Part shown: positions 1 to 9,258 of the stretch, one piece after another | Position numbering within the stretch: position 1 is the first letter of the stretch | Layout: each line of letters begins with the position of its first letter | Assembly: GCA_009787775.1 (NCBI GenBank) | Contig: WQSQ01000005.1 | Span: 2,191-57,182 of the forward strand | Length of the DNA: 54,992 nucleotides | Source: Treponema sp. | Lineage (GTDB): Bacteria; Spirochaetota; Spirochaetia; Treponematales; Breznakiellaceae | Direction: 5' to 3' | The notes under the pieces: model-generated | Told to the model about the DNA's origin: nothing | Database searches by the model: none | What the model saw: only the letters and a program-made list of their open reading frames with translations | Translations under genes and position numbers: made by a program

Positions 1-425
1 ATAAAAAGCCCGATTCCTCCTCCTATCGCCAATTGAAGCGATTTTGGAATCGCCTTGATAATCGCTTTGCGTAATTTTGTAACAGTAATTATAATGTTGA
101 CAATACCGCAGATGAAAACCATTGCCAGCGCTTCCTTCCAGTGAAACCCAAGCCCAAAGCAGACAGTATAGGTAAAGAAAGCGTTTAATCCCATACCGGG
201 AGCTGTAGCGAACGGCACCTTCGCGACAAAACCCATAATAAGCGTTCCGATCGCGGCCGCGAGAATTGTCGCTACAAATACTCCGCCCCAGTTCATGCCC
301 GTAGCGGACAGAATACTGGGATTTACAAACATGATATACGCCATGGTAAAGAATGTCGTAAATCCCGCAATAATCTCCGTGCGCACATTCGATCCGCTTT
401 CAGTGATTCCAAAAAACTTGTCCAT
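1..425 (-). CDS. NCS2/AzgA-family xanthine/uracil/purine permease, N-terminal part (runs off window start)
   Basis: Reverse-strand reading from 425: MDKFFGITESGSNVRTEIIAGFTTFFTMAYIMFVNPSIL...; typical AzgA N-terminus. Not listed in ORF track because truncated. Confidence 0.85.
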   Translation of the reverse strand, partial: MDKFFGITESGSNVRTEIIAGFTTFFTMAYIMFVNPSILSATGMNWGGVFVATILAAAIGTLIMGFVAKVPFATAPGMGLNAFFTYTVCFGLGFHWKEALAMVFICGIVNIIITVTKLRKAIIKAIPKSLQLAIGGGIGLF

Positions 426-453
426 AAAAACTCCTTAATCTTACACTTACACT

Positions 454-2220
454 TTATTTAATGTATAAAGGCCGTTCCACATATTTTGTGTGCAGCAGCT
501 TGTGCGCTTTGTGACCGCCCGGTTCTCCAAGGAATTCCTTGTAAACCTGATCAATGAACGGATTCTGATGCGAGCAGCGGATTTTTGATTTCTCGTCATC
601 TGAATAAAGGCCGCGTGTACGCTGAGAGCGAATTTCGTCTGTGCAGCCATAAGGCTGGCCTCCGCCTGCGATACATCCGCCCCTGCATGCCATAACTTCT
701 ATAAACTGATAAGGCAGCTCCTTTCCGGCTTTCTTTGCTTCGCGGATTTTCTCAAGCACCGCAGCGATGTTTCCCATTTGGTGCGCGACCGCGATGCGGA
801 TCTTTGTACCGTTGCCGAAATCTACTTCGCCTTCTTTAACGCCGTCAAGACCGCGGGCTGCTTTATAATTCACATCCGGGAGTTCTTTCTTTGTGACAAG
901 GTAATAAGCGCTTCGAACGGCGGCTTCCATAACGCCGCCAGTTACGCCGAAAATAGTTCCGGCGCCCGTGTACGGCCCTAAAGGACTGTCCGCTTCTTCA
1001 TCATCAAGTTTAAGAATTTCAATGCCTGCCTGTTTGATCATCCGCGCCAGTTCTCTTGTAGTGATAACAATGTCTACATCATAACCGGTGTCTTTTCCAA
1101 GCATGTTTGACGCGCTTTTCATATCATCATTGCGGCGTATTTCCCACTTTTTTGCGGTACACGGCATAACAGAAACAGAATATACCTTTCCTGGATCCAC
1201 CGCGGCTTTTTCAGCCCAGTATGCCTTAATCATCGCGCCCATCATCTGCTGAGGAGATTTCGCTGTTGAAAAATTGGGAATCAAATCCGGATAATATTTT
1301 TCAAGGTAATCCACCCACGCAGGGCAGCAGGATGTAATCAGGGGAAGATCGCCTTTTTCAGTCAGGCGTTTAACAAGTTCCGATCCTTCTTCCATGATGG
1401 TTAAGTCCGCTGAAAAGTTTGTGTCAAAGACTGTCTTAAAACCAAGCCTGCGAAGCGCAGCATAAATCTTTTTTGTAAATACCGTTCCAGATTCAAGCCC
1501 GAACTCTTCAGCTAACGCGACGCGTACAGCAGGCGCTATCTGCACAACAGGATATTTTTCCGGATCCTGAAGCGCGTTCCACACCTTTACTGTATCGTCG
1601 CGCTCGTAAATCGCTCCTACCGGGCAGTGAGCGGCGCATTGTCCGCACTTTATGCACGGGCTGTCACCTAACGGAGAGTCAGCGGCGCTTGCGATCTTTC
1701 CCTTAATACCCCTTCCCAGAAATTCAAGCGCCCATACATTCTGCACTTCCTGACAGACTTTTACACATCTGCCGCAGCGGATGCATTTTTCCGGGCACAG
1801 AACAATGGCGGGATTTGAATCATCAACAGGAATGTTATTTTTAACTTTATTAAAGGGAGCTTCCCTTATGCCGAAATCCGCCGCTAAATCCTGAAGTTCG
1901 CAGGAATGGCTGCGCGGACATTGGAGGCAGTCATCAGGATGATTGGAAAGGATCAGTTCAAGCACAGTTTTACGTACCGCGATTATTTCCGGATCATGGG
2001 TGATAACGCTCATGTTGGGTTCGCACGCGGTGCAGCAGGCGCGCACCATTTTAGCGGAACCCGCAAGCCGCACGATACAAATTCCGCAGGATGCCCACGG
2101 AGTAAGATCGGGGTTATAACAGAGAGTCGGAATCTTTATATTCACTATTTTCGCGGCGTCAAGGACTGTTGTCCCAGGTTCGACTTCCAGCGTTTTACCG
2201 TTTATTGTAATGTTAATCAT
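454..2220 (-). CDS. hydA: [FeFe]-hydrogenase catalytic subunit (HydA/HndD type) with N-terminal 2Fe-2S and 4Fe-4S domains
   Basis: H-cluster motifs TSCCPAW, MPCTAKKWE, MACRGGCIAGGGQP; N-terminal 2Fe-2S domain and CxxCxxC...C ferredoxin motifs; C-terminal small-subunit-like tail. Confidence 0.95.
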   Translation of the reverse strand: MINITINGKTLEVEPGTTVLDAAKIVNIKIPTLCYNPDLTPWASCGICIVRLAGSAKMVRACCTACEPNMSVITHDPEIIAVRKTVLELILSNHPDDCLQCPRSHSCELQDLAADFGIREAPFNKVKNNIPVDDSNPAIVLCPEKCIRCGRCVKVCQEVQNVWALEFLGRGIKGKIASAADSPLGDSPCIKCGQCAAHCPVGAIYERDDTVKVWNALQDPEKYPVVQIAPAVRVALAEEFGLESGTVFTKKIYAALRRLGFKTVFDTNFSADLTIMEEGSELVKRLTEKGDLPLITSCCPAWVDYLEKYYPDLIPNFSTAKSPQQMMGAMIKAYWAEKAAVDPGKVYSVSVMPCTAKKWEIRRNDDMKSASNMLGKDTGYDVDIVITTRELARMIKQAGIEILKLDDEEADSPLGPYTGAGTIFGVTGGVMEAAVRSAYYLVTKKELPDVNYKAARGLDGVKEGEVDFGNGTKIRIAVAHQMGNIAAVLEKIREAKKAGKELPYQFIEVMACRGGCIAGGGQPYGCTDEIRSQRTRGLYSDDEKSKIRCSHQNPFIDQVYKEFLGEPGGHKAHKLLHTKYVERPLYIK

Positions 2221-2231
2221 ATACTTCCCCC

Positions 2232-4046
2232 TTAACCCTTGATAACCGCGTTAAATTTACAGGAATTAAAACATTCGCCGCACTTAATACATTCAGCCAA
2301 ATTGATGCGCAGCGGCGGTTTCTTCTTGTCAGGGTACTTCGCCGCGTCTTCCGCCGCGATACAGTTCACGGGACACTTTTTGGCGCAAAGACCGCAGCCG
2401 ATACATTTGGAAGGCTCTATTTTAAAGCTTAAAAGCTTTTTGCATTTTCCTGAGCGGCATTTTTTATCGTGGATATGTTCGATATACTCCTCGCGGAAAT
2501 TTTTAATAGTTGACATAACGGGATTTGCCGCGGTACAGCCCAGCATACAAAGCGAAGCTTTGGTAATCGCGTGCCCGATTTCTTCCAGTTTTACAAGATC
2601 TTCCTCATCACCCTTGCCTTCGGTGATTTTATCCAGAAGTTTAAGAATCTGTGTTGTGCCAATCCGGCAGGGAGAGCATTTGCCGCAGCTTTCATCGACG
2701 CAGAAATCCATGTAGAAGCGCGATACGTCTACTACACAGTCATCTTCGTCCATTACAATCATGCCGCCTGAGCCCATCATCGAACCGTTGGCCATTAATG
2801 ACTCAAAATCAATCGGTATATCAAGCGATTTTTCAGTCAGGATGCCGCCTGAAGGGCCGCCTGTCTGTACTCCCTTAAATTTCTTTCCGTTTTTAATGCC
2901 GCCGCCGATCTCAAAAACAATTTCGCGCAATGTAGTACCCATTGGAACTTCCACAAGCCCTGAGTTTTTAACTTTTCCTGTAAGAGCGAATACTTTTGTT
3001 CCCTTGGATTTTTCCGTTCCGATTTTCGAAATCCACGCTCCGCCTTTCGCGGTGATAACAGGAATATTCGCCAGCGTTTCTACGTTATTGATGATTGTAG
3101 GTTTTTGCCACAGACCTTTGTTCGCCGGGAACGGAGGTTTTGGAACGGGCATTCCCCTGTTGCCTTCAACAGATTTGATAAGAGCGGTCTCTTCGCCGCA
3201 GACAAACGCGCCGGCTCCAAGGCGAATTTCAATGTCGAAATCAAAGTCCGAGCCCAGAATTTTTTTACCCAAAAGACCATATTCACGTGCTTGACCGAGT
3301 GCGATTTTTAAACGCTCAATGGCGAGCGGATACTCAGCGCGTATGTACACAAACCCCTGATTGGAGCCGATTGCCTTTCCCGCCGTAATCATACCTTCAA
3401 TAATAGAATGGGGATCGCCTTCAATTGTAGAGCGATCCATGTAAGCGCCGGGGTCTCCTTCGTCGGCATTACAGATAACAAACTTCTGATCGCCTGCCGC
3501 CTTGCGCGCTAAATCCCACTTAAGCCATGTTGGGAAACCTGCGCCGCCCCTTCCGCGAAGGCCGGATATTTTAACTTCTTCGATAAGCTGTTCCTGCGTC
3601 CAGTCAAAAAGAACTTTTTCAAGCCCCGCGTAACCTTCGCGCGCTATATATTCATCAATGCTTTCAGGGTCGATAACACCGCAGTTACGCAAAACAACAC
3701 GGTATTGTTTCTGATAAAACTGGATATCTTCCACCTGAAGCGTTTTCTTTTTTTCGCCGCCTTCATTGTAAAGAAGCCGTTTTACTTCCCTTCCCTTGAT
3801 GATATGCTCAGCAATAATTTCCTTTGCGTCATCCGGCGTTACGCAAACATAGAAGGAATCTTCCGGCAGAACTTTTACAATCGGCCCTTTCTCACAAAAA
3901 CCGAAACAGCCTGTTTTCACAATCTGTACCTGGCTTTTTACGCCCTGTTTTTCCGCTTCGGCAATAAGCTGGTTAAAAAGCTCGACGCCCTTGTTGGATT
4001 CACAGGCTGTACCGCCGCAGGTCAGGATATAATGGTTATATGCCAT
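2232..4046 (-). CDS. hydB: NuoF-like hydrogenase subunit (HydB/HndC type)
   Basis: Thioredoxin-like 2Fe-2S N-terminus (CGGTACESNKG...GCFGFCEKGP), NuoF FMN/NADH core (GRGGAGFPTWLKW, NADEGDPGAYMDR), C-terminal double 4Fe-4S ferredoxin. Confidence 0.93.
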   Translation of the reverse strand: MAYNHYILTCGGTACESNKGVELFNQLIAEAEKQGVKSQVQIVKTGCFGFCEKGPIVKVLPEDSFYVCVTPDDAKEIIAEHIIKGREVKRLLYNEGGEKKKTLQVEDIQFYQKQYRVVLRNCGVIDPESIDEYIAREGYAGLEKVLFDWTQEQLIEEVKISGLRGRGGAGFPTWLKWDLARKAAGDQKFVICNADEGDPGAYMDRSTIEGDPHSIIEGMITAGKAIGSNQGFVYIRAEYPLAIERLKIALGQAREYGLLGKKILGSDFDFDIEIRLGAGAFVCGEETALIKSVEGNRGMPVPKPPFPANKGLWQKPTIINNVETLANIPVITAKGGAWISKIGTEKSKGTKVFALTGKVKNSGLVEVPMGTTLREIVFEIGGGIKNGKKFKGVQTGGPSGGILTEKSLDIPIDFESLMANGSMMGSGGMIVMDEDDCVVDVSRFYMDFCVDESCGKCSPCRIGTTQILKLLDKITEGKGDEEDLVKLEEIGHAITKASLCMLGCTAANPVMSTIKNFREEYIEHIHDKKCRSGKCKKLLSFKIEPSKCIGCGLCAKKCPVNCIAAEDAAKYPDKKKPPLRINLAECIKCGECFNSCKFNAVIKG

Positions 4047-4065
4047 ACGTTATCATCTCCCCCTT

Positions 4066-4464
4066 TTAATTCGCGCCTAAGATATCAGCAGAAGGACGAT
4101 CCAGAATATATTGGCCAACAAGTTCCTTGCCGATTAAATGTTTCTGAATGATTTCCTGGGCAACTTTCGTGTCTACATTGCCGTATATAACAGGCGGCAT
4201 ACCTGGAACAACGACCTCGATGGTAGGTTCTGAATGGCAAAGCCCCATGCACCCTGTTTGCCGCACAAGACAGGTGTCCGCAAGTTTATGTTCATCAAGA
4301 CCAGCGATAAACGCGTCAAGTGTCTGTTTCGCGCCGGCGGCAATACCGCAGGTTCCCATACCGACAATAACTTGAATTTCCTTACCGTCAGCTTCACGCT
4401 TGCGAAGATCGGTCTTCTTGTCATCCCTCAACTTTCTTAAGTCATCCAGACTCATCTTTGCCAT
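4066..4464 (-). CDS. Stand-alone thioredoxin-like 2Fe-2S ferredoxin protein (HndB-like)
   Basis: MGTCGIAAGAKQTLDAF...RQTGCMGLCHSEP; 4 Cys pattern, position in hydrogenase operon. Confidence 0.85.
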   Translation of the reverse strand: MAKMSLDDLRKLRDDKKTDLRKREADGKEIQVIVGMGTCGIAAGAKQTLDAFIAGLDEHKLADTCLVRQTGCMGLCHSEPTIEVVVPGMPPVIYGNVDTKVAQEIIQKHLIGKELVGQYILDRPSADILGAN

Positions 4465-4542
4465 TTTTTCCTCCTAAATCCATAAATCTTTAAACGTTCC
4501 TGATAATTAACAGATTAATTAATCATTGTTTAAGTTAACTGC

Positions 4543-5073
4543 TCACTCTTCAAGTCCCTGTAAATATTCTCCTAATAAAATCAAATTGCTTACTTCTTCA
4601 AAATTACCGATTGCCTCAATCAGTTCCGATTTTCGCACTTCGTACTCGTCATCAGGTTTCTTTCGCCGTATTACTATTTCCGCTTCGCTGTTAAACATCA
4701 ATATCGTTCTGAACATAAGAGCAATGCCGCCAACCGGAGGCATATCAACATTACCGCTGTCAAACCACGCGGTAACTTTCGTACCCTTTCCTTTTTCCGA
4801 TTTAATGTCCCAGCCACCGCCTGACTGCTCTGCTGTCTGTATCAGAAACGGCAGCCCAAGCCCGATCTTACGGTTTGGGTGCTTTACGCCGTCTGTAATA
4901 AAAGGATCAATTGCCTTTTTTAACTCCTCCTCCGTCATTCCCTTACCGTTGTCTGTTACAAGAAAATGGAATTCTCCATCGGTCTCGCTGATCTCAAGTT
5001 CAACTAAACCGGCACCAGCTTCTACAGCATTCTGCGTAATGTCGGTAATAAGGTCGGCCAATGTAAAATGCAT
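4543..5073 (-). CDS. GHKL/HATPase_c ATP-binding protein lacking a histidine phosphotransfer domain
   Basis: LITDITQNAVEAGA (N box), VTDNGKGM (G1), KIGLGLPF (G2), GKGTKVTAWF; 176 aa, no DHp/HisKA sequence seen. Confidence 0.85.
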   Translation of the reverse strand: MHFTLADLITDITQNAVEAGAGLVELEISETDGEFHFLVTDNGKGMTEEELKKAIDPFITDGVKHPNRKIGLGLPFLIQTAEQSGGGWDIKSEKGKGTKVTAWFDSGNVDMPPVGGIALMFRTILMFNSEAEIVIRRKKPDDEYEVRKSELIEAIGNFEEVSNLILLGEYLQGLEE

Positions 5074-5075
5074 TG

Positions 5076-5150
5076 CTAAAAACCGCAGACCTTCAGCCCG
5101 GGAGCTTCCTTCGCAAACTCAAGGCCGCCTGATAAAATATATTTAAACAT
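5076..5150 (-). CDS. Candidate 24-aa ORF wedged between hydC and the GHKL gene
   Basis: ATG overlaps the hydC stop (ATGTTTAA), reads MFKYILSGGLEFAKEAPGLKVCGF, TAG lies 2 nt before the GHKL ATG. Confidence 0.35.
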   Translation of the reverse strand: MFKYILSGGLEFAKEAPGLKVCGF

Positions 5151-5634
5151 TTTGATATTTGGCTATTATACCGGGAATCATATCCTTTGAGAGTTTGCCG
5201 AAAGTATCGGTTCCGACTGTGATTACAGGCGCAAGGCCGCAGCAGCCAACGCAACGGACAGGATCGACAGAAAATTGACCATCCTCTGTTACACCGTCAG
5301 GCTCAAGCCCAAGTATCTTCCTGGTTTCTTCGATCAAGTCCTGAGCGCCTTTCAGATAGCAGGCTGTCCCGAGACAAACCGATATTTTATGCTTTCCAGG
5401 TTTTGCGGTTTTAAAGAAATGGTAAAAAGTGATGACCCCGTATACTCGGGCAAGGGAAATTCCGGTAAGAACAGACAATCGCTCCGCCGCCGGGCGGGAA
5501 ATAAACCCAAAGATTTCCTGGGTTTTATGGAGAATCATGATAAGACTCCCTGGTTTATCCTTCCATTCATTAATAAATGTCATTAATTCATGGGGAAATG
5601 TAATATCCCCTTCCGGTTTTAAATCTTGTGCCAT
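5143..5634 (-). CDS. hydC: NuoE-like hydrogenase subunit (HydC/HndA type)
   Basis: VYGVITFYHFFKTAKPGKHKISVCLGTACYLKGA...CVGCCGLAPVITV: NuoE 2Fe-2S motif. Confidence 0.93.
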   Translation of the reverse strand: MAQDLKPEGDITFPHELMTFINEWKDKPGSLIMILHKTQEIFGFISRPAAERLSVLTGISLARVYGVITFYHFFKTAKPGKHKISVCLGTACYLKGAQDLIEETRKILGLEPDGVTEDGQFSVDPVRCVGCCGLAPVITVGTDTFGKLSKDMIPGIIAKYQNV

Positions 5635-5677
5635 TTGACCCCCTGTTTCGTGGAAACATCGTTACCAGTTATGGTCT

Positions 5678-5706
5678 ATTGTAAGGGCATACGGCTTGAT
5701 TGGCAA
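5678..5706 (-). promoter_or_regulatory. Predicted sigma70-type promoter of the hydrogenase operon
   Basis: Minus strand TTGCCA - 17 nt - TACAAT, about 45 nt upstream of hydC start. Confidence 0.5.
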
Positions 5707-5717
5707 GCGATTATTTT

Positions 5718-5762
5718 AAAGTCTATTACAGACTGGAATAAAGGCCTATTCCAGACTGAAAG
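5718..5762 (-). repeat. Two units of a 23-bp-period repeat related to the array at 27339-27478 (opposite orientation)
   Basis: Minus strand: CTTTCAGTCTGGAATAGGCCTTT then ATTCCAGTCTGTAATAGACTTT; compare ATTTCAGTCTGTAATAGACCTTT at 27456-27478. Confidence 0.75.
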
Positions 5763-5866
5763 TCTGCCGCTGAGGGTAACTGAGGCGGACAGAGGCGTCA
5801 GGGCTTCAGATGCCAACAATATCAATCTATCTTGACATCATACATAGAATTTATCAAGAATAATTC

Positions 5867-6400
5867 ATGTACTTTAAAAAAAAGACAGGGGAAAAATGTT
5901 ACTTGTCTCCAATTGATGTAAATGACGTGCAAAAATTCACTGAATGGCTGAACGATTTGGAAGTAACTGAAAATTTAATGCTTTATTCGCATATTATCAG
6001 TCTTGAAAGCGAAAAAGAATTTTTGGAGAAATTGTCAAAAGGACATAATTATTCAATTATTGATATCAATACAAATGTATTAATCGGGAACTGCGGTTAT
6101 GTGAATATTGACAATTTAAATCAGACAGCAGAAGCGGGAATATTCATCGGAAATAAGGATTACTGGGACAGAGGATACGGAACGGAAGCGCTGATGTTAT
6201 TAATGGATTACGGTTTTAAAGCGATAAATTTACACAGCATTTTTTTAAGGGTATATTCATTTAATAAAAGAGCGATAAAAGCGTATGAAAAAATCGGTTT
6301 TAAGAGAATAGGAGTGCAAAGAGAAGCGATTTACCGGAATATGAAAAGGCACGATCTGATTTATATGGATATATTAGCGAGCGAGTTTTACAATAATTAA
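5867..6400 (+). CDS. GNAT N-acetyltransferase (RimJ/RimL-like)
   Basis: IGNCGYVNIDNLNQTAEAGIFIGNKDYWDRGYGTEALMLLMDYGF...NKRAIKAYEKIGFKRIG. Confidence 0.88.
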   Translation: MYFKKKTGEKCYLSPIDVNDVQKFTEWLNDLEVTENLMLYSHIISLESEKEFLEKLSKGHNYSIIDINTNVLIGNCGYVNIDNLNQTAEAGIFIGNKDYWDRGYGTEALMLLMDYGFKAINLHSIFLRVYSFNKRAIKAYEKIGFKRIGVQREAIYRNMKRHDLIYMDILASEFYNN

Positions 6401-8389
6401 GCCGTAGGGCGGAAGTGTAATTGTTCGGCAAACAGACGCATTTTCCGGCAGATTGATGTATTCATTTTTACCTATAGGGATATCCACCTCATTGTTGTTG
6501 AAATTCATTATAAATACTACTTCATTTCTTTTTTGAACTGATACGCCTTTGGGAATATTCCACGGCACAGAAGGATTGACGCTGTATTGCGCGCATAAAT
6601 CGCGGAAAAATTGATCTTTAAACTCCTGTTCAGTGCGAGTACAGATGTAATAAGCCGCTCCTTTGCCATATTTGCATACGGTTACTGCGGGAAGGCCGTT
6701 TTCACTTTCATCGAAGCTACCCAAAACCTGTGCGCCTAAAACGCGGATATGGTCGGCATAATGAAAAGCTTTCTGCTTCTGCCCATTCATGCTAAAGATC
6801 AGAGATTCATAATCGGCGATTGTTTCTGTCTCTTCCACGGATATGCCGAAGACATCGGTCAGCCCTCCAGGAGTTCCGCCCTGATAACACAGGTCGTTTT
6901 CATTAACAAGCGCCGCAAGAAATCCTGAAACTACTACACCGCCGTTATCGGTAAACCGCCTGATCTTTTCTGCTGTTTCTTCACGTAACATATACAGCAT
7001 CGGCAATACCAGTATCCGGTATTTGCTGAAATCAGAATGTTCCGCGCCTATTACATCGCATGAAATACCGGCTTTCCAGAAAGCGCTGTAATGGCTGATA
7101 CACTCCTTTTGATAATTCTTCCCGACATTCCGCGGCAGCTGCGCGTTGTCCAAAACCCAGTTACTTTGAAAATCATAAACCACCGCGGCCTGTGACTCTT
7201 TGTTTGTTCCGGTGATAGAGGCAAGTCTTTTCAAAATTGATCCTGTTTTCGCGACTTCGTGGAAGATACGGGTATCATTGGTGTTAAAATGAGTAACAAC
7301 AGCATCGTGAAATTTCTCGGTGCCACCCCTGCTCTGCCTCCACTGAAAATACTGCACAGAATCGGAGCCGTGTGCGACTGCCTGCAATGACGAGAGGATG
7401 TGCATTCCCTTTCTTTTTTTCTTGCTTACTCCCTGCCAGTTAACGGCTCCTGGAGACGACTCCATTAATAAAAACGGTTTTCCAAGAAATGACCTCTGCA
7501 TATCATAAAGAAAACCCGCTTTAACCGCGGCGTCTTCATCATCGGGTGTTTTGTGCCATTCAGGATAACTGTCCCAGCTTATAACATCAACATACTGCGC
7601 AAACTTATGGTAATCAAGACCGACATCCGGACCGTGAAAGTTCGTCGTAACGGGAATATCAGGCGTTATTCGCCGTAAAGGCTCGCACTCAGCAAGAAAA
7701 AAATCGATAGTTTGATCGCTTGTAAAACGCTGCCAGTCAAGCATAAGAGCGTGAATTGAACTGTCGGCAGGGTAAATTTGTTCCCACGAAGAAAACCGGT
7801 GGCTCCAGAATGTTGTATACCATGCCGCATTTAAAGCGTCTATTGTAACATAACGCTTTTCAAGCCATGCGCGGAAAGCGGTAAGGCACCATGGGCAGTA
7901 ACAGGGCATCCCGTTATATTCGTTGGAAACATGCCAGAGGATAAGCGCCGGATGGGTGCCGTAGCGCTTTGCAAGAGCTGTATTAATCCGCGTACAGGCT
8001 TTACGGTATTCTGGCGAAGTGCGGCAATGATTTTGCCTTCCGCCGTGAGGCTGCCTCGTTCCGTTAACTGTCATCTGACTGACTTCCGGATATTTTTCTG
8101 ACAGCCACGCGGGTTTTGATCCGCTGGGAGTGGCGAGAATTATCTTTTGTTTGTTTTTATAAAGCTGCTCAAAGCAGCCATCAAGCCAGTCAAAATGAAA
8201 TATCCCTTCTTCTCTTTCAATCATTGACCATGAAAAGATACCGACAGACAGAACATTAATTTCAGCTTCCCGCATTAATGCAAGGTCATCATCCAAAATT
8301 TGCGGAAAATCCAGCCACTGTTCATAATTGTAATCTGCGCCGTGCAGAAGACGGGGAAACCCTTCAATATCCTCTGTTGAAGGTATCAT
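6374..8389 (-). CDS. ganA: GH42 beta-galactosidase
   Basis: GH42 features: HGADYNYEQW...MREAEINVLSVGIFSWSMIEREEG, ILWHVSNEYNG, PFLLMESSPG; in a galactan operon context. Confidence 0.9.
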   Translation of the reverse strand: MIPSTEDIEGFPRLLHGADYNYEQWLDFPQILDDDLALMREAEINVLSVGIFSWSMIEREEGIFHFDWLDGCFEQLYKNKQKIILATPSGSKPAWLSEKYPEVSQMTVNGTRQPHGGRQNHCRTSPEYRKACTRINTALAKRYGTHPALILWHVSNEYNGMPCYCPWCLTAFRAWLEKRYVTIDALNAAWYTTFWSHRFSSWEQIYPADSSIHALMLDWQRFTSDQTIDFFLAECEPLRRITPDIPVTTNFHGPDVGLDYHKFAQYVDVISWDSYPEWHKTPDDEDAAVKAGFLYDMQRSFLGKPFLLMESSPGAVNWQGVSKKKRKGMHILSSLQAVAHGSDSVQYFQWRQSRGGTEKFHDAVVTHFNTNDTRIFHEVAKTGSILKRLASITGTNKESQAAVVYDFQSNWVLDNAQLPRNVGKNYQKECISHYSAFWKAGISCDVIGAEHSDFSKYRILVLPMLYMLREETAEKIRRFTDNGGVVVSGFLAALVNENDLCYQGGTPGGLTDVFGISVEETETIADYESLIFSMNGQKQKAFHYADHIRVLGAQVLGSFDESENGLPAVTVCKYGKGAAYYICTRTEQEFKDQFFRDLCAQYSVNPSVPWNIPKGVSVQKRNEVVFIMNFNNNEVDIPIGKNEYINLPENASVCRTITLPPYGLIIVKLAR

Positions 8390-9246
8390 TCCTTAATGGC
8401 TCCAAGCATAATGCCTTCCAGAATGTATTTCTGCGATATAAAGAACAGAACAACCACGGGCAGTGCGGCAACAACAGTTCCTGCCGTTACAATTCCCCAG
8501 TTGGTATCAAAACGCTGCTGAGTAAACTGAAATATACCGACCATAACGGTGATATTATCATTTCCTTTTAAGAGCAGGTTCGCGATAATAAAATCTCCGT
8601 ATGTGCTCATAAAAGCAAGAATAGCGACAGTAATAACCATGGGTCTTATCACAGGAAAAATGATCTTCCAGAAAACCTGAAAATGAGTCGCTCCCTCTAT
8701 TATTGCCGATTCGTCAAGCTCAAAGGCGATTGTATCAATATAAGACTTAACCATCAGCACATTAATGCTCATTGCTCCTGCTACATAAATACATATTAAA
8801 CCTCCGTGAGTGTTAAGTCCGATAAACGGAATATATGTGCCGAACTGCTGCATAATAACGAATATCGCAACCATCGCAAGAATTCCGGGGAAGATATTCA
8901 GGATCATGATCCCCATCATCACCCCTCTCTTGCCTTTAAACCTAAACCGCGAAAGAGCGTAGGCCGATAAACATGTGAGCATGGCGATAATAGTTACAGA
9001 GATCGCGGAAATCTTAAACGAGTTTAACATCCATTTGCTGAAATTTAAATTTGTATTAGTTAATAGATCAATGTAATTATTAATTGTAAGGTTTTTAGGA
9101 ATTAAACTTGCGCCGAGAAGCGATCTTGCAGCATTAAAGGAAGTCGCTATAATCCAAAAAAAGGGAATTACCGCGAAAATAATCAACAAAAGCGCGACCG
9201 TGTATTTGCCTGCTGCGATAAGCGCCCTGTTTTTTTGTATAATCAT
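8386..9246 (-). CDS. ganQ: ABC sugar transporter permease, MalG/GanQ type
   Basis: MalG-like membrane protein with EAA-type loop (ELDESAIIEGATHFQVFWKIIFPVIRP); adjacent to MalF-like gene. Confidence 0.88.
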   Translation of the reverse strand: MIIQKNRALIAAGKYTVALLLIIFAVIPFFWIIATSFNAARSLLGASLIPKNLTINNYIDLLTNTNLNFSKWMLNSFKISAISVTIIAMLTCLSAYALSRFRFKGKRGVMMGIMILNIFPGILAMVAIFVIMQQFGTYIPFIGLNTHGGLICIYVAGAMSINVLMVKSYIDTIAFELDESAIIEGATHFQVFWKIIFPVIRPMVITVAILAFMSTYGDFIIANLLLKGNDNITVMVGIFQFTQQRFDTNWGIVTAGTVVAALPVVVLFFISQKYILEGIMLGAIKE

Positions 9247-9258
9247 TCCCTTTACCCC

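Noticed and set aside
2239-3311. Multiple plus-strand ORFs opposite hydB
   Set aside because: Antisense shadow ORFs of a clearly coding gene with strong motif evidence on the minus strand.
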